NCBI GenBank assembly: GCA_937891725.1
Contig: CALAHL010000793.1
Location: 1 to 9,465 of the forward strand
Origin: an uncultured Rhodospirillaceae bacterium
Lineage (GTDB): Bacteria; Pseudomonadota; Alphaproteobacteria; Thalassobaculales; Thalassobaculaceae
Length of the DNA stretch: 9,465 nt
Direction: 5' to 3'
In this document: positions 1 to 7,121 of the stretch, in pieces
Layout: each line of letters begins with the position of its first letter
Position numbering within the stretch: the first letter of the stretch is position 1
Translations under genes and position numbers: made by a program
Notes under the pieces: generated by a model
Database searches by the model: none
Told to the model about the DNA's origin: nothing
Seen by the model: only the letters and a program-made list of their open reading frames with translations

Positions 1-48
1 ACCGCCGAACATGTGGCGGTCGTGCTCGCCCGTGCGTTAAAAGCCTAA
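1..48 (+). CDS. 3' end of an unidentified upstream gene
   Basis: An open frame enters from the left edge and stops at TAA (46-48), giving a 15-residue tail that ends HVAVVLARALKA. Its third codon positions are mostly G or C, as in the neighbours, and the next gene follows on the same strand 42 bp later. It is therefore probably the C-terminus of a real gene, possibly in one transcript with the aminotransferase. An amphipathic Ala/Val/Leu-rich terminal helix fits many enzymes, so no family can be assigned from 15 residues. Confidence 0.5.
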   Translation, partial: TAEHVAVVLARALKA

Positions 49-90
49 AAAAGAAACCCGCTTAAAAGACACCCTCGGAGGAAACACCCC

Positions 91-1260
91 ATGGCCCATC
101 GCGCCGGACCCCATTTCTTGCAGATTCCCGGACCCTCCAACGTGCCGGGTCGGATCCTGCGCGCGATCGAGCGGCCGACCATCGATCATCGCGGCCCGGA
201 ATTCCAGGCGCTCGCGAAGGACGCGCTGGCCAAGATCAAGCCGATCTTCAAGACCGAGCAGCCGGTGATCATCTTCCCCAGCTCCGGCACCGGCGCCTGG
301 GAAGCCGCATTGGTCAACACCCTGTCGCCCGGCGACAAAGTGCTGATGGTGGAAACCGGTCAGTTCGCCACCCTGTGGGTCGAGCTGGCCAAGCGGATCG
401 GCCTGCAGCCGGAACTGATCCCAGGGGATTGGCGGCGGGGTGTGCCGCCCGAAGTGATCGAGGAGCGCCTGTCCAAGGACAAGGCCCACGAGATCAAGGC
501 GGTCTGCGTGGTGCACAACGAGACCTCGACCGGAGCGACCTCCCGGATCGGGGATGTCCGCAAGGCGATCGACGCCACCGGTCACCCGGCCCTGTTCCTG
601 GTCGACAGCATCTCGGGCCTGGGCTCGGCCGATTTCCGGCATGACGAATGGGGTGTCGACGTCACCATTTCGGGCAGCCAGAAGGGCCTGATGCTGCCGC
701 CGGGCATCAGCTTCAACGCGGTCAGCAAGAAAGCGGTCGAGGCGTCGAAATCCGCCAAGATGACCCGGTCCTATTGGGACTGGTCGAGCCAGCTCGGCCA
801 GAATCCCTCGGGCAACTTCCCCTACACCCCGGCGACGAATCTGCTCTACGGGCTGATCGAGGCCTGCGACATGATGATGGACGAGGGGTTGGAGAACGTC
901 TTCGCCCGGCACGAGCGGCACGCCGAGGCGGCCCGCCGCGCGGTGCGCCATTGGGGCCTCGACATCCAGTGCGAAGACGCCCGCGAATACTCCCCCGTCC
1001 TGACCGGCGTGATGATGCCGGACGGTCACGACGCGGATGCGGTCCGGAAGGTGATCCTGGAGAAGTTCAACATGTCGCTGGGCGCCGGGCTCGGCAAGGT
1101 GAAGGGCAAGATGTTCCGTATCGGCCATCTGGGCGATTTCAACGACCTGATGCTGTGCGGCACCCTGTCCGGCGTCGAAATGGGGTTGCGGATGGCGGGC
1201 GTCCCGATCGAAACCGGCGGTGTCCAGGCAGCGCTGGACTATCTCAGCGGGAATGCGTGA
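91..1260 (+). CDS. class V aminotransferase, serine/alanine-glyoxylate type
   Basis: This 389-residue protein has the usual length and layout of the serine-glyoxylate/alanine-glyoxylate aminotransferase family (PLP fold type I, class V, cytosolic). Such enzymes move an amino group from serine or alanine to glyoxylate, giving glycine. Visible motifs are the N-terminal PGPSNVP (13-19), IDHRGPEF (31-38), the phosphate-binding SGTGAWE (65-71), HNETSTG (142-148), VDSISGLGS (171-179) with D172 likely facing the pyridine nitrogen, GSQKGLMLPPG (195-205) with K198 the expected Schiff-base lysine, NFPYTP (242-247), and FRIGHLGD (342-349) whose Arg should bind the substrate carboxylate. All key residues are present. 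GGAGGA at 77-82, 8 nt before the ATG, supports this start. Related aspartate-glyoxylate aminotransferases (BhcA of the beta-hydroxyaspartate cycle) are close paralogues, and no other bhc gene is visible here, so the family is certain but the amino donor is not. Confidence 0.9.
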   Translation: MAHRAGPHFLQIPGPSNVPGRILRAIERPTIDHRGPEFQALAKDALAKIKPIFKTEQPVIIFPSSGTGAWEAALVNTLSPGDKVLMVETGQFATLWVELAKRIGLQPELIPGDWRRGVPPEVIEERLSKDKAHEIKAVCVVHNETSTGATSRIGDVRKAIDATGHPALFLVDSISGLGSADFRHDEWGVDVTISGSQKGLMLPPGISFNAVSKKAVEASKSAKMTRSYWDWSSQLGQNPSGNFPYTPATNLLYGLIEACDMMMDEGLENVFARHERHAEAARRAVRHWGLDIQCEDAREYSPVLTGVMMPDGHDADAVRKVILEKFNMSLGAGLGKVKGKMFRIGHLGDFNDLMLCGTLSGVEMGLRMAGVPIETGGVQAALDYLSGNA

Positions 1261-1275
1261 CGGACGCTTGTCGGG

Positions 1276-1304
1276 GGCTCGGCTCACATTCGGTGCGCCG
1301 AGCC
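1276..1304. terminator. hairpin between convergent stop codons
   Basis: GGCTCGGC at 1276-1283 pairs with GCCGAGCC at 1297-1304. After one mismatch, CAC (1285-1287) pairs with GTG (1293-1295), giving an almost perfect 12-bp stem with a 5-nt loop. It lies in the 45-bp gap between the aminotransferase stop (1260) and the azlD stop (1306). Neither strand has a T-run after it, so it is either a weak intrinsic terminator or an RNA 3'-end stabiliser serving both transcripts. Confidence 0.5.
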
Positions 1305-1305
1305 G

Positions 1306-1641
1306 TCACAGCCACGCCACCGCCGCCGCGAAAGCGCCGGTCGCCACCAGCACACCGATCAGCAGATTGCGGCCGCTGGCGAAGAACACGGCGACGCCCA
1401 GCGCCGCCGCGCCCAGCCGGATCGACAGTCCGACCTCCGACAGCTCGCCGATCGGCAGCACCAGCAGCCGGGTCAGCAGTCCCGCCAGGATCGCGTAGGA
1501 ACAGCAGGTGAACCAGCGGAACACCGGGCCGTCAGGGTCGATCCGGTTCGCGAAAACCACGCCGAGCGCGCGCCACCCGAAACTCGCCAGCACCGCCGCG
1601 AGCACGGCGAGTTCTGGGCCGTGCGGCTCAAGACCGCTCAC
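1306..1641 (-). CDS. azlD: AzlD-family amino-acid export subunit
   Basis: This small 111-residue membrane protein has about four hydrophobic segments, roughly residues 10-31, 43-64, 70-90 and 93-111. Size, topology and the segment around GWRALGVVFANRI (22-34) fit the AzlD family. AzlD is the small partner of AzlC in branched-chain amino-acid export (including azaleucine resistance in Bacillus) and resembles the BrnE partner of BrnF. Translation starts at GTG (1639-1641), which overlaps the azlC TGA as GTGA. This implies translational coupling and a joint complex in the inner membrane. Adjacent cysteines lie in FTCCSY (44-49). The assignment rests strongly on its position behind azlC, because AzlD sequences are poorly conserved. 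Confidence 0.8.
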   Translation of the reverse strand: MSGLEPHGPELAVLAAVLASFGWRALGVVFANRIDPDGPVFRWFTCCSYAILAGLLTRLLVLPIGELSEVGLSIRLGAAALGVAVFFASGRNLLIGVLVATGAFAAAVAWL

Positions 1642-2354
1642 GCGCTAGGCCCCGTCTTGGCCGGCGTCCAGGCAAGGAACCCGACCGTGCCACCGATCAC
1701 GCCGGTCACGATCAGACCGAAATCCGGCAGGTACAGGTTGGCCGGCAGGCCGACCGCGATCCCGGTCACGATCGCCACCAGCGCCCCGCGCTGCCGGATA
1801 TCGACCAGCAGCAGAAGCAGGAAACACGCGTTGACGAACAGCAGCGCCAGTGCCAGAGGCCGGGGCAGGGACGCGGCGCCGTAATACCCGGCCGTGGTCC
1901 CGATCACCGCCAAAGTCAGGCAGATCGCGGCGAATGCCACATGGTAGCCGACCCGCGCCCGGGCCTCGACCGGGGCCGTGGGCCGCATGATGAAGGCCCA
2001 GGAGCTGGCTGACATGATCTGGGACTGAAACATCCGTCCAATAATGCCGCCCGCATGGCGTCCGAAGGTCGGCAGCAGGGCGACCGACATCGGAAAGAAC
2101 CGCATGTTCGCCATCCCGACCGCGATGGTGATCGCCAGCAGATCGGCACCGGCATTCTCCAGTTCCAGCATCGCGATCTGACCCGGCAGTCCCCAGACGA
2201 GAACGGTGGCGAGCGTGGCGAGTCCGAGCCCAATCCCGCTGTCATGGGCCAGCGCGCCGTATCCTGTCATGCCCCCCAGAAGCACGATCAACGGAATGCC
2301 GAGGGCGTCGAGCGCGCCGCGTTTCGCGCCGTGTAGCAGGGTGGCTTGGGTCAT
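1638..2354 (-). CDS. azlC: AzlC-family amino-acid permease, large export subunit
   Basis: This 238-residue polytopic inner-membrane protein matches the length and pattern of AzlC/YgaZ/BrnF permeases, which export branched-chain amino acids and sometimes methionine together with AzlD. Family-like stretches are KRGALDALGIPLIVL (11-25), WGLPGQIAMLEL (54-65), the MANMRFFPMS block (81-90) corresponding to the usual MNxRxxxxS, and SQIMSASSWAF (111-121). The end is strongly hydrophobic (about 142-228). I chose ATG 2352-2354. The frame stays open to a GTG at 2448-2450, but those 32 extra residues are Arg/Pro-rich, unlike the family N-terminus, and that GTG has no ribosome-binding site. The chosen ATG also lacks a clear Shine-Dalgarno. 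The gene is the first of an azlC-azlD pair and is divergent from the ABC ATPase gene. The exported amino acid cannot be told. Confidence 0.85.
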   Translation of the reverse strand: MTQATLLHGAKRGALDALGIPLIVLLGGMTGYGALAHDSGIGLGLATLATVLVWGLPGQIAMLELENAGADLLAITIAVGMANMRFFPMSVALLPTFGRHAGGIIGRMFQSQIMSASSWAFIMRPTAPVEARARVGYHVAFAAICLTLAVIGTTAGYYGAASLPRPLALALLFVNACFLLLLLVDIRQRGALVAIVTGIAVGLPANLYLPDFGLIVTGVIGGTVGFLAWTPAKTGPSA

Positions 2355-2484
2355 TCTCGGCGATCCGGGTCCGATGGGTTTATCAACTTCCGGTGCCACG
2401 TTGGGTCGAGCGGCGCGCCTTTGTAAAGCCCGGACCCCGAACCACTTCACAACAAACGAAAATCATTCCAAAAACACCTGCATT

Positions 2485-2500
2485 CCCGAGAGCTCTGGGG
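2485..2500. promoter_or_regulatory. imperfect 16-bp palindrome between divergent genes
   Basis: The sequence CCC-G-AGAGCTCT-G-GGG forms a two-fold symmetric site matching at 14 of 16 positions, within the 216-bp gap between azlC (minus) and the ABC ATPase gene (plus). It lies 70 bp upstream of the ATPase start, a reasonable place for an operator. No regulator is known to me for this exact sequence, and no convincing -35/-10 pair was found in the gap on either strand. A chance palindrome is quite possible. Confidence 0.2.
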
Positions 2501-2570
2501 TAGTCTGTCCCCGCACCCGTCCAGAGAAGCGCGGCACACAGGACGTGGCAGCATTTTTCGGGAGTGAAAC

Positions 2571-4457
<1,887 letters not shown>

Positions 4458-4484
4458 TTCCTGGACTCAAGATTATCTAACGGC

Positions 4485-4517
4485 AAAGCCGGCGTCCGAT
4501 TCGGAGGCCGGCTTTTT
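4485..4517 (+). terminator. Rho-independent terminator after the ABC ATPase gene
   Basis: AAAGCCGGC (4485-4493) pairs with GCCGGCTTT (4507-4515). After one mismatch, TCCG (4495-4498) pairs with CGGA (4502-4505) around a 3-nt loop. A run of five T (4513-4517) follows on the plus strand, starting 27 nt after the stop codon. This is a textbook intrinsic terminator for the ATPase transcript. On the other strand only TTT follows the stem, so it would act weakly for the converging arsR gene. Confidence 0.9.
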
Positions 4518-4557
4518 CGTGGCGTTTGCTCGGTTTGCTTTTGACGGACACACACTG

Positions 4558-4938
4558 TCAGTCTGTCGGAGTCACCCGTTTTGTGTCGCTCCCGGCTTGC
4601 TTCGTCGTCGCCAACCCGGTGGCGCAGGTGCCCGATGTCCCGATCAATCCGGGATCTCCACCGCAACAGTCCTGGGTCAGGAATGTGATCAACTCACGGG
4701 TTCCGTTCCGATTCAGACGATAGATCTGGTTGCGGCCGGATCGGGTCGCCCCAATCAGTCCGCCGCTTTCCAATTGTGCCAGATGGTGGGAAACGGTGGA
4801 CGGCGCCAAGCCCAAGCGGCGTGAAATCGTGCCGGCCGGTAGCCCCGATTCGCCCGCCTCAACCAACATCCGAAATGTGGCGAGGCGATGTGTTTGGGCG
4901 AGAGCACCCAGCGCGCTGGCAAAATTTTGCTGTGTCAT
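4558..4938 (-). CDS. ArsR/SmtB-family transcriptional repressor with C-terminal Cys pair
   Basis: This 126-residue winged-helix protein has the ArsR-type DNA-reading region AGTISRRLGLAPSTVSHHL (35-53), followed by the wing RSGRNQIYRLN (66-76). Such proteins act as homodimers that leave DNA when they bind a metal(loid) or other signal. FLTQDCCGG (86-94) puts vicinal cysteines at C91 and C92, in the region where AfArsR-type arsenite sensors bind As(III) with a Cys pair plus a third Cys shortly after. Here the position six after C92 is Leu and the next cysteine is C105. The R773-type ELCVC site and the SmtB-type metal ligands were not seen. The ATG is at 4936-4938 with only a weak AGG upstream. 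No arsenic genes are nearby. The gene sits between the two halves of an ABC importer, so it may control that importer or only itself. Family assignment is firm; the inducer is open. Confidence 0.9.
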   Translation of the reverse strand: MTQQNFASALGALAQTHRLATFRMLVEAGESGLPAGTISRRLGLAPSTVSHHLAQLESGGLIGATRSGRNQIYRLNRNGTRELITFLTQDCCGGDPGLIGTSGTCATGLATTKQAGSDTKRVTPTD

Positions 4939-4978
4939 AAACCTATACTTTGCAGTTCCGGGAATTTCGCGTGGTGTG

Positions 4979-5007
4979 ATCTGCTTGAAGGACTCGCGCA
5001 GATTATC
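4979..5007 (-). promoter_or_regulatory. candidate arsR promoter and operator
   Basis: Reading the minus strand toward arsR, GATAAT (5007-5002) resembles a -10 box, 63 nt before the arsR ATG. A perfect 6-bp inverted repeat, ATCTGC (4979-4984) and GCAGAT (4998-5003) with 13 nt between, overlaps it. ArsR proteins commonly repress their own promoter through inverted repeats placed like this. No good -35 lies at 16-18 nt; TTGAGC is 14 nt away. A short TTCCGGGAA repeat (4956-4964) lies closer to the gene and is an alternative site. Confidence 0.3.
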
Positions 5008-5066
5008 TTTCGCGTTTGTCCGCTCAATCGAGGGTTCGACCGTCGGATATCAGGACGCTTCATAAA

Positions 5067-5095
5067 GAAAAGGTCGGGATTAACCCGACCTTTTC
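5067..5095 (-). terminator. Rho-independent terminator of the permease operon
   Basis: GAAAAGGTCGGG (5067-5078) pairs perfectly with CCCGACCTTTTC (5084-5095), a 12-bp stem with a 5-nt ATTAA loop. On the minus strand the T-rich sequence TTTTTCTTTATG follows the GC-rich stem. It begins 24 nt past the permease stop at 5120, so it ends the binding protein-permease-permease transcript and insulates arsR downstream. The near-symmetric A/T flanks could also stop weak plus-strand transcription. Confidence 0.88.
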
Positions 5096-5119
5096 AAGGA
5101 GTCATCCGTTAATAATTGT

Positions 5120-6037
5120 CTATTGCGATCGGAGTTTCGGATCGAGGGCATCCCGAACGGCATCGCCGAACAGGTTGAAGCCGAACACGGCGATGGTGAT
5201 CGCCAGACCCGGAAATACCGGAACCCAAGGTGCGCTTTCGGCATATTCCTCGGCACCGCCCTGCAGCATCAGGCCCCAAGCCGGTGTCGGCTCCTGCACG
5301 CCGAGCCCCAGATAAGACAGGGACGCCTCCAGCAGGATCGCCTCGCCCAGAAAGGCGGTCAGCATGATCAGAAAAGGGGCCACCACGTTCGGCGCGATAT
5401 GCCTCACGATGATCCGCATGTGGCCGTAACCGATGGATCTGGCCGCGTCGATATACGGCATCTCCCGGATCGCCAGAGCGCTGGACCGCACGATGCGGGC
5501 GCAGCGCGGGATGAACGGGATGGTGATCGCGATGATCACCTTGTCGGTGCCGGTCCCGAAGATCGCCACGATCGCCAGCGCCATGATGATCAGCGGGAAT
5601 GCCATGAAGACGTCGATGATCCGCTGAACGATCAGATCGAAATAACCGCCGAAATAAGCGCTTGCCACGCCCAGCAGCATGCCGAGCGTCGAGCCCAGGA
5701 TGGCGCAGGTGAAGCCCACGGTCAGCGCGGTGCGCGCGCCGTAGATGATTCGGGAGAACAGATCGCGCCCGAACTGATCGGTGCCGAGCCAGAAGGTCGC
5801 GCCGCTCATGTCACTGACGGCGCCGGGGCCGACCAACATGCTGGTGAAGTCGGCCGCTTCCGGGTCGAACGGAGCCAGGAAGTCCGCGAAGACCGCCATC
5901 AGGACCATCAGGAGGACGATGATTCCACCGGCGAAGCCGAGCGGTTGCCGGCGGGCCATCCGGAGGGTCCAGTCAACGATCCCGCGTCGGCCCATAGCGT
6001 CCCGGTTACTGCGGGGTTGGGTTTCCAATGTAGCCAT
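5120..6037 (-). CDS. peptide-class ABC transporter permease, DppC type
   Basis: This 305-residue inner-membrane protein is one of the two translocation subunits of the importer. The first membrane segment (about 34-55) ends in FADFLAPFDPE, the OppC N-terminal pattern. The signature LGTDQFGRDLFSRIIYGART follows at 84-103, then about five further membrane segments. The ATPase-coupling EAA loop is YIDAARSIGYGHMRIIVRHI (195-214), followed by APN (215-217). The C-terminus ends NLFGDAVRDALDPKLR (288-303), typical of DppC/GsiD proteins, and the full family length is present. The ATG (6035-6037) has GAGGGA 8 nt upstream. The gene begins 16 nt after the upstream permease ends, so the two are co-translated or nearly so. 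It is the last gene of the operon. The family is clear; substrate specificity does not come from this subunit. Confidence 0.93.
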   Translation of the reverse strand: MATLETQPRSNRDAMGRRGIVDWTLRMARRQPLGFAGGIIVLLMVLMAVFADFLAPFDPEAADFTSMLVGPGAVSDMSGATFWLGTDQFGRDLFSRIIYGARTALTVGFTCAILGSTLGMLLGVASAYFGGYFDLIVQRIIDVFMAFPLIIMALAIVAIFGTGTDKVIIAITIPFIPRCARIVRSSALAIREMPYIDAARSIGYGHMRIIVRHIAPNVVAPFLIMLTAFLGEAILLEASLSYLGLGVQEPTPAWGLMLQGGAEEYAESAPWVPVFPGLAITIAVFGFNLFGDAVRDALDPKLRSQ

Positions 6038-6053
6038 TAAGCTTTTCCCTCGG

Positions 6054-7025
6054 TCAGCTGTAGCGGATGCGTGGATCGAGCCACGCGTACATGAGATCGA
6101 CCAGGAAGTTCATGAACACGAAGATCGCGACCACGAGCATCACCAGAGCCTGGGTGAGCGTGTAGTCGGACTGTGTCACGGCCGACACGAACAGCTTTCC
6201 GAGACCGTTCAGGTTGAACACCTGCTCGGTCACGACCAAGCCGCCCATCAGGAAGGCGAATTCGATTCCGATGATCGTGATCACCGGCAGCATGGCGTTC
6301 TTGAGCGCGTGCTTGTTGATGATGACCTTCTCCAGCAATCCCTTGGATCGGGCGGTCCGGACATAGTCCTCATGCAGCACGTCCAGCATCGCCGACCGGG
6401 TCATGCGGGTCGCGACCGCCGAATAGCGGTATCCGGTCGCCAGCGCCGGCCAGATCAGCTGGCTCAGGTTGTGCAGCGGATCCTGAAAAAACGATATGAA
6501 GGTGATCGGTGGCATCCAGGGTCGACCGAACCATGCCTGAGACGTGATCAGCAATCCGAGAATGATCAGGATGCCGAGCCAGAAGGACGGCATTGCGATA
6601 CCGGCGATCGAGAACCCACGGATCGTGTAATCAACCCATGTGTTCTGCTTGGCGGCTGCAATGATCCCGAGCGGTATCGCGATTACCACCGACACCAAGG
6701 TCGCCATCAGCGCGATCTGCAGCGACAGCTCGAACCGAATTGCGATCTCGTGCACCACCGGTTGGCTTGTCCACATGGACACCCCAAAATCGAAGGTCGC
6801 AAAACCGGCGACGTAATCGAAGAACTGGATGTAGACCGGATCGCTGAGACCGAGCCGGTTCTGGCAGTCGAGGATTTGCTGCGGGTCGGCGTATGCGCCC
6901 TCGCCGCCGAACTTCAGCATGCACACGTCGCCGGGCACCAGGCGCAGCAGAATGAAGATCAGCACCGCCGCCCCGAGCAACGTGGGGAACAGCATAAGCA
7001 GTCGTTTGATAATGTAGGTATACAT
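6054..7025 (-). CDS. peptide-class ABC transporter permease, DppB type
   Basis: This 323-residue inner-membrane subunit pairs with the downstream DppC-type permease to form the channel. It starts with the characteristic MYTYIIKRLL (1-10) and a first membrane helix running to LVPGD (29-33). A periplasmic segment contains NRLGLSDPVYIQFFDY (56-71) and GVSMWTSQPV (81-90), as in DppB/GsiC. Further helices lie near 102-123, 137-162 and 190-205. The EAA loop is DYVRTARSKGLLEKVIINKH (220-239), followed by ALKNAMLP (240-247). The tail, LMYAWLDPRIRYS, is the family's usual end. The ribosome-binding site is weak (AGG, 6 nt before the ATG at 7023-7025), and a large hairpin precedes it. Both fit lower expression than the binding protein upstream. 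All motifs are intact. Confidence 0.93.
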   Translation of the reverse strand: MYTYIIKRLLMLFPTLLGAAVLIFILLRLVPGDVCMLKFGGEGAYADPQQILDCQNRLGLSDPVYIQFFDYVAGFATFDFGVSMWTSQPVVHEIAIRFELSLQIALMATLVSVVIAIPLGIIAAAKQNTWVDYTIRGFSIAGIAMPSFWLGILIILGLLITSQAWFGRPWMPPITFISFFQDPLHNLSQLIWPALATGYRYSAVATRMTRSAMLDVLHEDYVRTARSKGLLEKVIINKHALKNAMLPVITIIGIEFAFLMGGLVVTEQVFNLNGLGKLFVSAVTQSDYTLTQALVMLVVAIFVFMNFLVDLMYAWLDPRIRYS

Positions 7026-7062
7026 GGCGCCTACGGTTCTTGGGTTTGGAAAAGTGACAAAC

Positions 7063-7105
7063 GACCGCCCCGGGCGGTTGGCCGTGGCCTTGGCTCGGGG
7101 CGGTC
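7063..7105 (-). terminator. intercistronic hairpin between binding-protein and permease genes
   Basis: GACCGCCCCG (7063-7072) pairs perfectly with CGGGGCGGTC (7096-7105), and three more pairs (one G-T) extend the stem to 13. The loop contains GGCCGTGGCC (7080-7089), which may fold further. On the minus strand the stem is followed by GTTTGTCACTTTT, a broken T-tract. It fills much of the 96-nt gap between the binding-protein stop and the permease start. Stem-loops at this place are well known in binding-protein ABC operons. They partly terminate transcription or protect the upstream mRNA, making binding protein in excess over permease. Confidence 0.75.
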
Positions 7106-7121
7106 AATATCAGGTCGGGTC

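Noticed and set aside
2383..2398. Sigma-54-like element upstream of azlC (TGGCAC then TTGA on the minus strand)
   Set aside because: The spacing between the two halves is one base too long and the essential GC of the -12 element is GA, so it does not fit the consensus.
2355..2450. GTG start at 2450 for azlC, adding 32 residues
   Set aside because: The extension is Arg/Pro-rich, has no ribosome-binding site, and makes the protein longer than the usual AzlC. ATG 2352-2354 gives a normal family N-terminus.
7018..7023. GTATAC at the permease start, a possible second GntR-type site
   Set aside because: It lies across the first codons (Met-Tyr-Thr-Tyr), is only 6 bp, and is expected by chance. 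There is no promoter context.
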